From contig JAVHKY010000029.1 in NCBI GenBank assembly GCA_035079385.1, positions 7,812,001 to 7,876,000 on the forward strand: DNA of 64,000 bases, given 5' to 3'. Positions 21,300 through 33,260 of this stretch are shown piece after piece. Position numbers and translations under genes: made by a program. The stretch's first letter is position 1, and every line of letters starts with the position of its first letter. This stretch comes from Aspidiotus rigidus (Eukaryota; Arthropoda; Insecta; Hemiptera; Diaspididae). Under the pieces are notes generated by a model that was not told the DNA's origin, made no database searches, and saw only the letters and a program-made list of their open reading frames with translations.

Positions 21300-23750
21300 A
21301 TGATGGAAACGTCAGATAATTCGACAGATCTTGTCGGGCCATTAGTCGAAAAAATTATGATTTTTATCTATCTGAAAAAATGAAAGTTCGAAAAATGTGG
21401 CCCTACAACCGCTGTCCTTACGCAGAGTCTAAATACCCTCATCGTACACGATTCGACCTGGTTCAGTAATGTCTTTGTACACTTTCCTACAGATCATAAT
21501 CGACCCAGTCGTCATCATGTACAGCTTTTGGTTCCATCGCAATATCATCTGTCTCGTGACCTTCCTTTTTGATGTAAGAGTGGTCGACATTGAGACGTCG
21601 CAAAAAAAGAATATCGATGCGAGACGGCGGTGGAAACGTTTTTACTGCGTCGTTTTTCGATAAAAGCGTACATCATCTTTTCTTATTCGTCATATTTACT
21701 GTGTTGAAGGCATCGTCATCTTCTTGGGTCGTATATAGACAGTATTAGCACATAACGAATATTTTACGTTTACGGTGACAAACGTCGTCGTGTTATTACG
21801 CTCATTACAGCGGGCGACATGTCGCGAACCGCCCTTTAATGAAAGCTCGATTTTCCGTCAGTGCATTCATCTATACGGCGATGTGTGCGTATGATGTATG
21901 TAGAGAATTCGTATATATTATCACCATATATACTAACTTGCGCCTCTATATGGCCTGTGGTACGCTTCTCGCCGCTACATCAATATATGTATATATATGC
22001 TGTATACAAAATTGACGCATTGCCCTCAACGTATGCATACACGAAAGTAAAATGTACTATTTAGGCTTAGCGTGATGCATAAAAACGGTAAATACTTGAA
22101 AAACAGTTTACGTTGGCTTCGGTCCAAATTGCTTTTATTAGTTTTGTTTTCCTACAGCGCTGTCAATCTCGCTCGTCTTTTTCAGAATAAGTGTCGAAGC
22201 ATTTTAGTTCGATACCATTAAATACGTTTGTCCCCATATTATAAGTACAAATTTACTAGAGTCTCGTTTTTATACCCGCACCCGCTAAAGCAGAACAGAG
22301 AGCACGTCATCTCCCATCAAGCTCACATCTGATGCGCAATACATGTGGGAACGCTCTGGACAATCGGATCTTTTGCACAGAGAAAAGAGAACTATTGCTC
22401 TAGATTGTTTGAAAGTCGCGTGGACACTTCCATTTAACTATTCTCGACAGGGAGGTAATTCTACTCCATTAAGAGGTGCCTTAAAGTTCTCAAACGTTTT
22501 CTTTTTTCCACTGTGAAAGTGAAAATTGAATTGAAACAACGACACAATTCGTGAATTCGTATTCGCATGTAGTTACGACGGGGACTTATATGGAAATGAT
22601 GAATGAATTTAAATCACGTTTCAACGTCTACGTTTTCTTTCGCCACTTGAATTTACAATGGATTTTGCTTATCTAGAAAATGAACCGTTCTAAGGTGCAA
22701 CACATTGTAGACACTATTATGCACACTGTGCTACACCCATACACATAAACAATCGACGGTTTGCTCCTCTCGCTCTTCTTCTATATCGTGCGCGCATATA
22801 ATGTGTTAAAAGAATGATTAATTTAGTTCTTGGCCGAAGAATAATTTGTATAGGTAACGCTGTTCGAAAGAATAACCTAAAGAAAATGTAAATAAGTTAT
22901 ATAGTTTCCACAAAATGCCGACAATAATACAAACTAATTCCGGAGTGCGCGTTCGTGGATTTTTCAACTATATACAGTTTTCATGGAAAACTCGTACATT
23001 TTATCTAGATTTCCGAAGAGTAAGATTTCGAAAAGTCGTATAGAGATGGAGATGCAAGAGTTACGAGCTTTAACGTGTACCATATACATACAACAGACGA
23101 CTGCTGTATATTGTGTAGAGACGAAGGAGTTTAGCAGCATCGATGGGAGGTACGAAGGTAGTAAATCAAATGAGTACGATTAAAGAATAAGAGCCAGTTT
23201 TTCCCTGGTAAAACTGAAAGAGAGAGAAAGAGAATCTGGGTGCCGCAGTTTCCGAACTTCTACAGCAGCATCCGTATACTCGTATAAAGTACAGAGTACA
23301 TCTTCATCTCGTCGGGTAAAATATTTTACTCGGCCATATTAACACGAAAAATACGTTTTTCTCTTATTTTTTTTTTCTTTTCTCGTATTAAAAACGTTTG
23401 ATATAATTCATCAGCCATAATTTACAAGTGAAGGTACACGATTTTAGTGTATATATAATAACTTATACCGTGTATAAGAAAAAAAAAAAAAAAAAGCAGA
23501 AACCTATACGAAGGCGCATTATATTATAAAATATTCAAGATACTCTCTATGGTCAAATGATGCATTGCGCTAACAACGTTGTAATACTACAAGAATGTTT
23601 GGTGAACCTATAACCTTCAAAAGGAACGGTAATATACTAAATCTCATCAGATTATAATACCGTTTAATTATTCCATTATTACAGAAAAAATTTATGGACT
23701 TCCTCCGCGGGCTTTCCAGATCGAATACGAGTAATTATTGAACGGTCGCA
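21300..23750. other. Unique-looking non-coding stretch
   Basis: AT-rich DNA with CpG and TATA-type tracts (e.g. 21900-22010 and 23440-23480, with a 17-A run at 23479-23495). Short open frames at 21469-21663 and 22983-23183 begin with ATG, but show no family resemblance and no matching exons nearby. Confidence 0.35.
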
Positions 23751-24254
23751 AGCTAAATTATACGGCCGCTCTCTGTACAAGATCTTCATAGGTGCGACAG
23801 GATTTGTCGATTGTAGGAAAATTCAGACTTGAAGTTCCCAAATTTGTGCAGACAGAGGCTAAAAGTATAACTTGAGTCGAAAACCAATGATGACCGAGAA
23901 CATTTTCTTTCAGAACTGATTCTTTGTGCATCGTATCGGCAAGGTATGAGATAGAATTTCGATTCCTAGAACTCTCTTCATGTGAACGAAGGAAAATTTT
24001 CCGGTTAGAGAGAGGAAGTCCAGACGCCGGAAGATTTTCAGAAAAATTTTTGAGGACTGGGTGGGCGCCATGGGAGATTCTAAGTGTTCTACAATAAGGA
24101 AATCTAACAGAATACTTAACGATATCCCGAATTGTGTAAAATTTACCCTCTCCCAACGCCTTTACAACATCTCCACAAACTTATCCAAGTCATTTAGAGC
24201 CTCACTGACTTCTACAAGAAAAGCTCGGTGTCATTACTTCATGATAACAAAAAA

Positions 24255-24336
24255 TGAGGACGTATTTGTAAAAAAGGCCTCCGTTCAATGTATTTCTTAT
24301 GGAACGGAGGCCCTTTTTACTTATTATATGTCCTCA
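24255..24336 (+). other. 82-nt hairpin (pre-miRNA-like inverted repeat)
   Basis: Left arm 24255-24286 and right arm 24302-24336 pair around a loop of about 15 nt. The inner 18 positions (GTAAAAA.GGCCTCCGTTC) pair almost perfectly, then a small bulge, then an outer 7-bp TGAGGAC stem. Size and shape are those of a metazoan miRNA precursor, but it could equally be a small transposon hairpin. It lies upstream of a retroelement remnant. Confidence 0.45.
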
Positions 24337-24589
24337 AGTGGTCTCCGATTCTCTTAACGTAAAACCTATCTGGCCATTCTGGGAAAAAGGAACCCTAACT
24401 GAGTAAAGTAGCGGGAGGGGGGCTAGACTAGAAAATTTGCTTTAAGATGCCTTCAGAATTACAGAAAACGGTAAGGTAGTGTAAGATCCCTTGAAAATTT
24501 TCTTATATACTCCTCGCTCCTCTTAGAAATTTTTTAGCGATACCACTGCGACATCTCTACACCTATAAAATGAGTGCTCGCGATTCAGC

Positions 24590-26390
24590 GAAACTGCTAG
24601 GTAAACTCACTTGGATCCCCCTAATCAAAACTCTGAATATCTCGGAGTGGTTCCGAAGCTTATAGCAAAAAACTTCTCCTACAACCTAATTAAAAGTCCT
24701 GTACGCTTTTAATTGGACTATGGGGCTCAAGTATTCAACCTAGCCAAGAAAACCCGTCTGAAATTACTAAACTTCATAGTCATACTCCTCAGGAATGGCT
24801 CTAGGAGCATATCGAACGAGTCTCAAACTACGCTTATGCGCGGGGGCCAAAGAGTGCCCTCACTCTACCGTTGACCCATAGTAACCTCTATAACTTGTTT
24901 CCTCGTGTTTCATAACACCTCAATCTGGCCATCTACAACTCAATTTTTACCAACACGCCCTCATTAAACCCGTCTGCAACAACTTCTAAGTCCTGTTCAT
25001 ATGCTCCCCTTAGACTTGATCTTACAGAATTTTCCTTACCTAAGAACAAGATCTCTACGGCTCATATCAGAAAACTAATTCAGGAACATCCTCTTTTCAT
25101 CATCTGGATCAAATAATAAAAACAGCCTGCATATGTTCCATTGACGAAACACTAGAGGCTCAGCGAATTCATGGTAGGTGTGGGTTTATGGGGGGGGATA
25201 TATCCTTCGGCCTTTGAAACAGACTCAAATTATACAATGTAACAGGAAAAAGTTCACTATAGAATATTCCTCGCCTTCTTCGAAGTATAATCCTAAATCC
25301 GCGCCTGCATGCCCATTTGATCAGTCAAACTAATGGACATATCGGCCTCTTTATTTTATCTCATAACCCCTCCCCCGCCGCGTTCCTAACAGCGAATTCC
25401 TCCTCCTAGTCAATTCAGTTTCTTCTCTTTACTGCCTTCTGATATCGTCAACACAATTTCGACGTCTTCCATGTATAACTTGAATTTATTGCGCAAAGGC
25501 CATAGAATGCCCGTACTCTACCGTTCACTCATTATTACGTCTAACTTTCTTTCTAGCAATCTAGCCATCTACAACTCACTTTTCACTAGTTAACAGCTCC
25601 TATGAAGAACACGCCCTCAGTAAAACCTTTTGCACCAATTCCTTCAATTCTGTCCACATGCTTCCCTTAGACTAGATCTGAAAGAAATTCCATTACTTAA
25701 GAACAACATCTCCGTAGCTCATATGTGGCTGGTTCGTATTTACGGGGGAGGGGGGCGGGATACATCCTTTAACTTCTGAAGAAAGCTCAAATTATGCAGT
25801 GTGACAGAAGGAAGTTCACAATAGAATATCCCCGCCTTCTTCAAAATGTACTCCTAAATATTTATGTACCTCTTTATATCTTCCCATCCCCCACATATAG
25901 CGAATTTCGTCCTCACCGATTCAATTTCTTCTCTTTTACCCTCCTGATCCCAACAACACGATCGCGACATCTTACATGTTCAACTTGACTTTATTACAGC
26001 ATGCGTGTTGTACGAAGCGGAAGTGGACAGCCACAACCCAGTCGCGCAAAGAACGCTCCTCACACAGTCAACTCTCCACTCAACTAACTCTCACGTTGTA
26101 TTCACGTTCATCCGCATCCCACGGGCAATGCATTTCGGCTTCTCTGAACGTAATGCAGTCGATCGAGCAGCAGAACAAGCCACCGCACACCCTTGGTCTT
26201 GCTTTCTTACTTCATCTGAAACTCCGGGCACAAAGAGGTCATCCTCTTTCGAACTCATTCCACAAGACTTATCTTCTCTTCCCCATTGTCACAATCAAGA
26301 TCTTTCGGTCAAACGCATTCTGACTTGTCACTATAACTCCTTCCTACTCGAGCCTCCAGCATGGATATCCCCTAAAGAAAAATTCTGATA
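24590..26390 (+). pseudogene. I-like non-LTR retrotransposon remnant: RT thumb and RNase H
   Basis: Plus-strand frames give DYGAQVFNLAKKTRLKLLNF and RMALGAYRTSL.. at about 24715-24840, the RT thumb. At 25980-26390 they give the end of RNase H: VVFTFIRIPRAMHFGFSERN and AVDRAAEQATAHP (family form TFIWIPGH.GI.GNE..D.AAK.A). Between them are many stops and a large internal tandem duplication. The element is dead. It is the same superclade as the element at 18985-21300, but on the opposite strand. Confidence 0.65.
24838..25995 (+). repeat. Internal tandem duplication within the retroelement (about 650 bp and 505 bp)
   Basis: Copy A (24838-25490) and copy B (25491-25995) share a long series of blocks in the same order: GCCCTCACTCTACCGTT/GCCCGTACTCTACCGTT, CAATCT(G/A)GCCATCTACAACTCA, AACACGCCCTCA.TAAA.CC, GAACAAGATCTC/GAACAACATCTC, ATACAATGTAACAGGAA/ATGCAGTGTGACAGAAG, and CATGT.TAACTTGA.TTTATT. 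B has internal deletions relative to A. Confidence 0.7.
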
Positions 26391-26399
26391 CTGTCACTC

Positions 26400-29300
26400 T
26401 CGTTTTCAGCTGCCTCAGACTAACTCACTTCTTCACCATAATCTAATTCAGCTTACGGTACCTTTTTAGAGTTTAGACTTTCCTACCATTTGTAGGGAAT
26501 TTCCAAGAGCATGAGTGCTCCTATATGCTCTTTAGAAGTAAACAAATAATATGAGATAATTTTCGGGTAGTGAATTCTGATAATTGAATGCTGAACTGCT
26601 AATGACTTTTTAAACGGGATCGTATGTCAGGTTTTGCTTGTGTTCACATAGACCGGAAAGAGAACTGTTTTAGTTCTGAATTGGGAAATTTTTCACCATC
26701 AAGAAGATGTCTTGTAAACGGTGACGAGTGAGAAGGGCGCAGGACATCCACATCGAGACAGTAGGGCACTCGCGATTTCGCGAAATGAAAATTGTTCTAG
26801 AATAAGGAATACAATTTGTTGAAGCGTTTAGGCGGAACATAACTAGTAGTGTTTCATAATGCAACGAAGAACAAACTGCATAGTTATTACAAAAGTGAAA
26901 AGCTCTTTCACCCCTCAGTGACGAATATTGCACTATTGTACTCTTCTTATATGGCGTAGAATGCGGTATCGCGTGAGCGCATTCGTACTTATAATGAGTT
27001 TATATTGAATAGAAATTTGAAGAAAAGTACGTAGATTTCTCGTCCGGAATTGCATTCAGAGAGGACGTTGAATTATTAATTTTTCCTTTTAAAAATTACC
27101 GAGAGTTGGCGCGAAACACACAATGTAACGAAATCATGCGCTAAATTGGATTTTTACCAGATCAGAACGGCGTATCTCATTGACCGAATATGCGCGTCGC
27201 TGTTTTTTTTTCCTTCTTCAATCTGATTAACAGTAGTTGGCCTACGTATGGTAAATAAAGGGTGAAAAAAAATCTGAAGTCTCGAGGGGCACCAAGAATC
27301 GGATTATTAACAGCTCTTTCTGTACGTATATTCCAATGGGAAACATTCGAAAATGGCTCTTTTTTTTTGGAACATCTTGTGACAGTGTAGATGTTCCTCG
27401 CCGTATATAGTATTTGAATTATACTTAATGAAGCTTGAGATTGAATTTCTACTACGTACGCGAGCATGAAAAAAAAACAAAAAAAACAAAGAGTAAAAAA
27501 AGAGAAAAGTGTCAAGGAAGAAATATAAGGAATACTAGATTTTTCAATTTATTAGTCGCGTTGCGAGTAGTGGCCACGGATGAACGAAGAAGTTGGTAAC
27601 TAAAAATCTTGTATTGTAAGATTACTACCAGGTATAGACCAACTGTGAAACAAGTCATATGTTAATGATTTGATTATATCAAAAGATCTTAGCAACTTTA
27701 TTAATGGCTTATGAAACTCGAACAGGGCGCGACGATGCAAGCGCATATATGTATCGAGAATTCTCGAGATTATTTGTTACCCTTTCTAGTATCGGGTAAT
27801 ACACGCGTGAAATGTTCGAAAAAGTATTCTCTTGTTTTCGGAGAAGCGATGATATTTTCTTCATTGGCGCATCGAGTACCCGACGTAATTATTTACTACG
27901 GTCTTCTAATACTTAAACTGTGCGCTAATTAGCGTGATATTTATCCAAATTATCAAATTTATATGTCAGAAGAGTACAATATAATGTACTTTTCGGAAGG
28001 GGGCGAGGTCGACGCGAAGCAGATGTACGTAAGAAGCTCCTAACTGTACGTAATGTTTACTGCAGTATTTCCTCTGTTCAAAAATATTATATACTATCAT
28101 TTTAATGGTCTCTTCTTTCCTGTAATACCCGTAATAAACTTCGTAAATTGTATAAAGGTATGGAATTATTTTTGATATTTTATCGAGGGGGGGCGCCGGT
28201 CGTACATTTCGAGAGAATTATTGCAGTATATAGAGACGTATGTCGTTGGGGACATAAATTGAAAATGGTAGGTCGCGCCTCCTACAACAGTTTGCGAGGA
28301 AGCGTCCGCGAGCCACAATTTATACATGTATAGAGGCTCTATAGTCGAAAGATATTTTAATTATACGTCTCGTCTCTTCAATGCCGGTGAAAAGCGATAA
28401 GTAATTGAATTGGGTGCACGAGATGGTGTATTTCGAGTGACCCCAAGTCTGAGATATACGTATACTCGCTAAAATCTGTTTCTCTCATCTTTCCTTTCAC
28501 TATAACCGATGTTTTCAAGAGTTTAAGTTTGTATCGTTTCAGAAATACTCGACGAGCTTTTCCTCTACACAAATAGCGTACAATTTTAAAGTCGCTTTGT
28601 GAAGAAAATGTCAGTTATGATAATACGATGTTCGACGACATTTTCTATTAGCAACAATGCTGAAGACTTTTTCTCGACGAGATTTCGCGACGGTATTCTC
28701 CCATCTTCTTCAACTTTCAATCGACAGTTTCTTCTTTTCTTTTTTTTTTTTTGGAGAATTGTATTCTTCGTAAAATAAATTTAATTTTCACATAAGCGTT
28801 ACTCTACACACATCTGTTCGTCGCAATGCGGATTCGTTCGGTATAGAAAAAGAAAAAAAAAAAAAAATCTTCGTGTGTCTGTTTTTCTTACTTCGTATGT
28901 GTCCTTTCTCGTCGTCGCATTTTTCCGGCTATCATTTATTACAGAAACATCGAAAAAGGGTTAATTTATGATTAGTAAAAGAATTGCTGCTTTATCATAA
29001 TCGTATAATGGAAAATTTAGCTTACTACTTACTTTTTGCCAAGAAAAACAATCATCTAGAACACCGCGTAGAAAATATAATAGAAAATTCTATTTTTTTT
29101 TCTTCTACCCTCATAAAGTTACACGCGCTTATTTTTGTCTTTTTTTTTTCTTTTCTTTTCTTTCCTCCGTTTATTTTCCTGTATATTTTTCTTTTTCCTT
29201 TTTTTTTTTTTTTTCTTTCTTTCCGTACGAACTATCAGAAAGAAATGAGCGTGATGAAAGTTTTCTGTCCAGAAGGAACGATATTATTTACAAGAAAATT

Positions 29301-30780
29301 ACAAGTTTATCGAAAGCGTTTCCTTTCCATTTGGAAAAGTAGTCGTTAGATATGCTTTTATTCTTTTTTTTTTTTCGTCGTATAAATACTGTACCGTGTT
29401 TGTGTACAATGCATCATGATCGTACAATGCATTAACTGTTTATTCGTGCATGCCCTTCCGTCTGTATAGACGAGTTTTTATTGATTGACCAACGTCGACG
29501 GATAATGAAGCGCATTTTCCTTCCAAGAAAAACGAGAGCAAAACGTACAATAATACATTATAAATGCACAGTTCATGTCAATAATTTGAATTTCGCTTTG
29601 TTTGTTCCAGGTAAAATTTGATTTGACATTGTTCGAAAACATGCGGCGCCGGTATTTTCCCGTTATGTATATGCGCGTAAGTGTCGAAATTACTCTTTTA
29701 TTGTGATGTAAATGCGTTTACCTATATCGCTATTCCAGTATTAGAAAGTTCAAAGTGAATTTAGTTTCCCGCAAATGCATCGAACCATTAAAAGTGAGAA
29801 AATTCTAGAAGGCAGTCCCTCGGCTGGAAGTGCAGCGTGTTCGAGGAAGTATATTTTAAAGGATCAACACAGCCTTTATGTGATCTTGACACTCTGTTCC
29901 CCCTCTTTCAGTCCAGAAGACTTACCAAGGTGGGAAGTGTAAAATTCACCATGGAAGCTACACCTATTTGAACTGAATTACTTTTGTTAATTCCTTGATA
30001 ACCATTTACCTTGAAGAAAATCCTTAGCTGAATATCTTTCAAATTGCAGTGACCTTTCTCAGTTTAATGGGTCGCGAAAATGAACTGAAGTAACGAGGCG
30101 TTCAGTCTTACCATACGGTGCGTCACAGTTGCTACTCTGAACCTCTCCAACAGTAGGGCAAAGTTCAAGAGGGTTGGAGCTGAGAAAAGCGAATAAATAG
30201 CCAAATGTGTTACAGATCGTAGATATATGGTACGATATTTCTTGAAGAAGAGTCCGAGTTTCTCCCTTCGCTAGGCGAGGGTTCGTTTCTCAAGTAGACA
30301 GTGATCAATTGATTCGAAGCAATAAAGAGGGCTTATTTGTATTTTACGATATTTCTAATAGTTTTATGTGATACGATTGTAAAAATCGGACGACTCTTGT
30401 TTATTATTGAGGTACGGTAAGATGGGAGATGCGTAAAGGAAAAACTATTTACGGGTATATTTTCTATTCTTGGTGGGGAATCACTTCAATTTCTCCAGAC
30501 GTTTTCTCTCTTGTGTACAAATTCCATCTGTAGACTTTAGTTCGAGGAGAAAGGAACGATATTTGAAATTCCCGCCCTCCTGGATACCAAAATTAACAAT
30601 TTTATGATATCACGAATGTTCATACATACTTTCGCTAATGGGTTTTAATAATGGAATATGGGTAAATAACCTTCATCTCCATCGACTCCCTTTCAATGTT
30701 GAGTCTGCTCGACAATCCCATTCTAGAAATTTCGTGTTTTTAGCACCGGGTCTTTGAGTACAGCAGCTTATATTTCATCC
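26400..30780. other. Long unique-looking non-coding stretch
   Basis: No supported gene. AT-rich with moderate CpG and several homopolymer tracts: T/A runs at 27360, 28740-28752 and 28853-28867, and a C/T-rich block at 29140-29225. Likely intron or intergenic DNA. Open frames of 60-121 codons here lie in homopolymer-rich or random-looking sequence. Confidence 0.4.
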
Positions 30781-33260
30781 TCAATCAGAAGCTTCGGATC
30801 TTCTCGCCATGGCTTGACTCGGATTATTTAGATTTGCTGCCATCTTATTAGTCAGCTCCGTTCTGTTCCTCCCGTCCAACCACCAAGCCGAATGATCTTT
30901 TGCTGTCAAACGTGATTACATTGTTCAATAGGATGGGCGTTCCTCCTCCTTGCCTCTGAAATATCCATTTTCGCAGTTTTCCTCTCTTCGTGCGGTTTCG
31001 TGCGTGTACGATTTCAAATATTCCTTCACTATTGTGCTGTTCTTCATTGCAGTGGCTTTCTATCCCCTTCTTCCCTATAACGTTTCATACCTCGTTTTCC
31101 GGATTTTTAACTTTCTCCCAGCTTCACTAATGTAGATGCCTTTGCATTATATGTAACTTGGCTTGTGCAATCCACTCAAGTTCCCGTTGTCCTTTTTTCT
31201 GTCTGGTTCTCTTCACCATGATTGGGTTGTTATGGATGCCCACGTTCACATCATAACCACTGAATGCCTGGGTCTCTTCGTTGCTTCCATTTTCCCGGGG
31301 AGTTCTTCTACCATGGCTCTGGATTGCGTTTATAGACCGTCATCATTGATCAATTTATGGTCGATTTCAGCCGTTGGTGGATTATTTTGAACATTTTTGT
31401 AACATTTTGGTTGTTGTTTCTCGTTGTAGGTCAATTTTGGTCGTTTGTTGGTCCATTTTTAACTTTCTGGTCTATTTCTATTGTGTTTTGGCCGTCTTCT
31501 ATTATTCTTCGTCATTTTTTGGTCAATTTTTAACGTTCTTGATTGATTTGGGTCAATTTTGGTCTTTTCCTGGTTGTCTTCTGTTGGTTTTGATAATTTT
31601 CTGATCGTGTCTGTGGTCATTTTTCATTCCCTCCTGCTTGGTTTTCAAGGTTTTTAGATAATTTCGGTCAACTCGGATATTTTTCCTCGATTTTGATAAT
31701 TTTTTTCTGACATTTTCTGTTCAACTTTGGCCACTTGTCGTCGATTTTGATCGTGTTTTGGTCGTTATGCTGGGTTCGTCGTTTTGTGGGAAATTTTGAT
31801 CGCTTTTTGGCCGATTTCGGTAATTTATGTATCTTCTTTGGTCATTGTATTCTGCATATTCTTAAGTTTTTATCGCACATTTCTATATTATTGTATTTTT
31901 TGATGTTTTTACTACATGTATGACCAATATTTACTGCACGAAAATCCTAACTCCAGCAATTTGCTTTGCTATCTCGATTTCTTCCCTCTTTCCTTCATTG
32001 TTCATCAGGGTGAAAATCCCTTGACAACAGTCGTTTGAATAACTTGTACCCGGGGTAGTAACAAGAGTCGTTTAGGTTGTTGATAGTTTCAGTGTGCGTT
32101 GGTTTTCTGTAGATTTTTCATTCTGTCCTGCTATTCACCAGTGTGTAATAATTAATGGTCTCATTGCATTTCTCCACTGTGAATTTGATGCCTTCATTCA
32201 TCGCATTTGTTTCCAGACGGAATTAGTCTACCTGTTCATTAGTGCCTTCCTACACAGTTAGGATATTATTTACAAATCTAGCGGGGGCAGTGTTTGATAG
32301 AGTTTCCAAATTTTTAGCTTTCAAAATCTTGTTTTCTAGTCATTTGTGAATGGCTCGGCGAGTATCGGTGACAGCGGTGACCCCATAGGTAACCCTTCTT
32401 CCTGGTTGTAGAACTTGTTATTAAATCGGCGATCGTTCTGTCGCACGATCTGCCCCGTTATTTTGGCGTACTTCAGCCCGTCAGGATCTCCAAGGTATCT
32501 GTTGTTTTGCAGCTACATGAGAAGTTCCTCCTTTGGTGTGGTAGCACACATGTTTGCTACGTGAAAGGATGTACCATTTGTGGCTACTCTCGATTTCCAC
32601 CTTGTCCGGAGGCTCTATTACCTCGCTGATGTTTCTGATGCTTCTTTTAGGTGCAAATTGGTAATTGTCTTTCAAGAATCTAGCCGCGATATTCACCAGT
32701 GGTCTCATTCAAGTTTTCGCTTCATGTTGTCTCACCAAATTCCACCAAGTTCATGTCGAGTGTTCTTTCATTACCAGGTACATTTTTTCTTTTTCGACAC
32801 AATTTCCTCTCTGTTCCAGTATTCAGCTCTTAGAATCCATTCTCTGCAAGGTGCGACTCCACTTTTTGTGTGTAGTCGTCCTTCCCCCATGACCACTATC
32901 TTATTACCAAGGTTGCTCTATCGGATCTTCTTCTGTAGACTTGTGCCGTGCCAGTGCCATCCTGTGCATTATTTGCGTTCTATCATTGGTTTGGCTCACA
33001 TTCTCCCACAGATTCCAGTTCAGTTTTATGAGTTGAATTTTTCAAAAGTTCCGCCAAGTTCTTCGTCAAATTTCACTCGGAAAAGTAGTACAGATTTCGA
33101 AGTTTACAATTTTTCCCATTTCTCGGAGCATCGCCAAGGGAGCTCTGGAAATTTCATATTTTGGCTTTTTTGCGTTCAATCTCTCCAAGGATTCCAATGT
33201 TTTCATAGAAAATATCGCTCTTTCATTAACCATCACTCAATGTGCTCTGGTTCGAGTTGA
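30780..33260 (-). pseudogene. Penelope-like element with RT and GIY-YIG endonuclease remnants
   Basis: Minus strand, right to left. A degraded N-terminal part lies at 33260-32600. RT motif B is at about 32510-32345: YAKITGQIVRQNDRRFNNKF, then EGLPMGSPLSPILAEPF. The following RT region lies at 32300-32030, with EGTNEQVD, MNEGIKFTVEKCNETINYYT and KIYRKPTHTETINN, then CYYPGYKLFKRLLS. A stretch at 31170-31080 reads GLHKPSYI.CKGIYISEAGRKLKIR, matching the GIY-YIG endonuclease (family GIYKI.C..C...YIGETGR.LK.R). Frameshifts and stops throughout. A low-complexity array lies between the RT and endonuclease. The long plus-strand open frame 32580-33260 is antisense to this element and is not a gene. 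Confidence 0.75.
31375..31905. repeat. Degenerate TTTTGGTC array between PLE RT and endonuclease
   Basis: Many imperfect copies of a ~10-20-nt word of the type GGTC(A/G)(A/T)TTTTGG, for example TTTTGGTCAATTTTTAAC and GTCAATTTTGGTC. The composition is T- and G-rich with few A/C. It has no reading-frame signal and lies exactly where the PLE linker should be. Confidence 0.6.

Larger units (their letters stand above)
18985..21300 (-). pseudogene. I-like non-LTR retrotransposon remnant: RT thumb, RNase H, terminal zinc motif
   Basis: Minus strand, right to left. At 21290-20980 the RT thumb reads LKKCLNATNILKS, CGSPTYS and SLQSLNLWS. At 20830-20620 RNase H begins with ASISTAELSIFRSCLS and LSDSLSSIKSLQD. 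After the inserted element (19624-20617), RNase H resumes with PYSNNLITQRIH and TFI*TPGHIGHPQHENVGHAAKEL. A terminal cysteine-histidine motif (CNYCHSDNLTVQHLFSC) lies near 19240, and the frame stops at about 19052, followed by an AATAAA-like tail. Stops make it inactive. It belongs to the RNase H-bearing I/Jockey superclade; the exact clade was not determined. The same family recurs at 24.6-26.4, 36-38, 39.6-41.4 and 44.5-45.5 kb. Confidence 0.75.

Noticed and set aside
23758..24156. Minus-strand open frame of 132 codons
   Set aside because: Composition is plausible, but no ATG-led start, splice partner or family resemblance was found, and the length is within chance range for this number of frames.
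28984..29349. Plus-strand frame with a long hydrophobic segment
   Set aside because: The hydrophobic stretch is encoded by poly-T/CT tracts at 29140-29225.
31374..31923. Hydrophobic open frames resembling membrane proteins
   Set aside because: They are translations of the TTTTGGTC array, whose T-richness gives Phe/Leu/Val by composition.
32580..33260. Plus-strand open frame of 226 codons, longest in the window
   Set aside because: It lies antisense to the Penelope-like element and overlaps its RT-upstream region. The peptide is rich in Phe/Ser/His with no domain, so it is a shadow.
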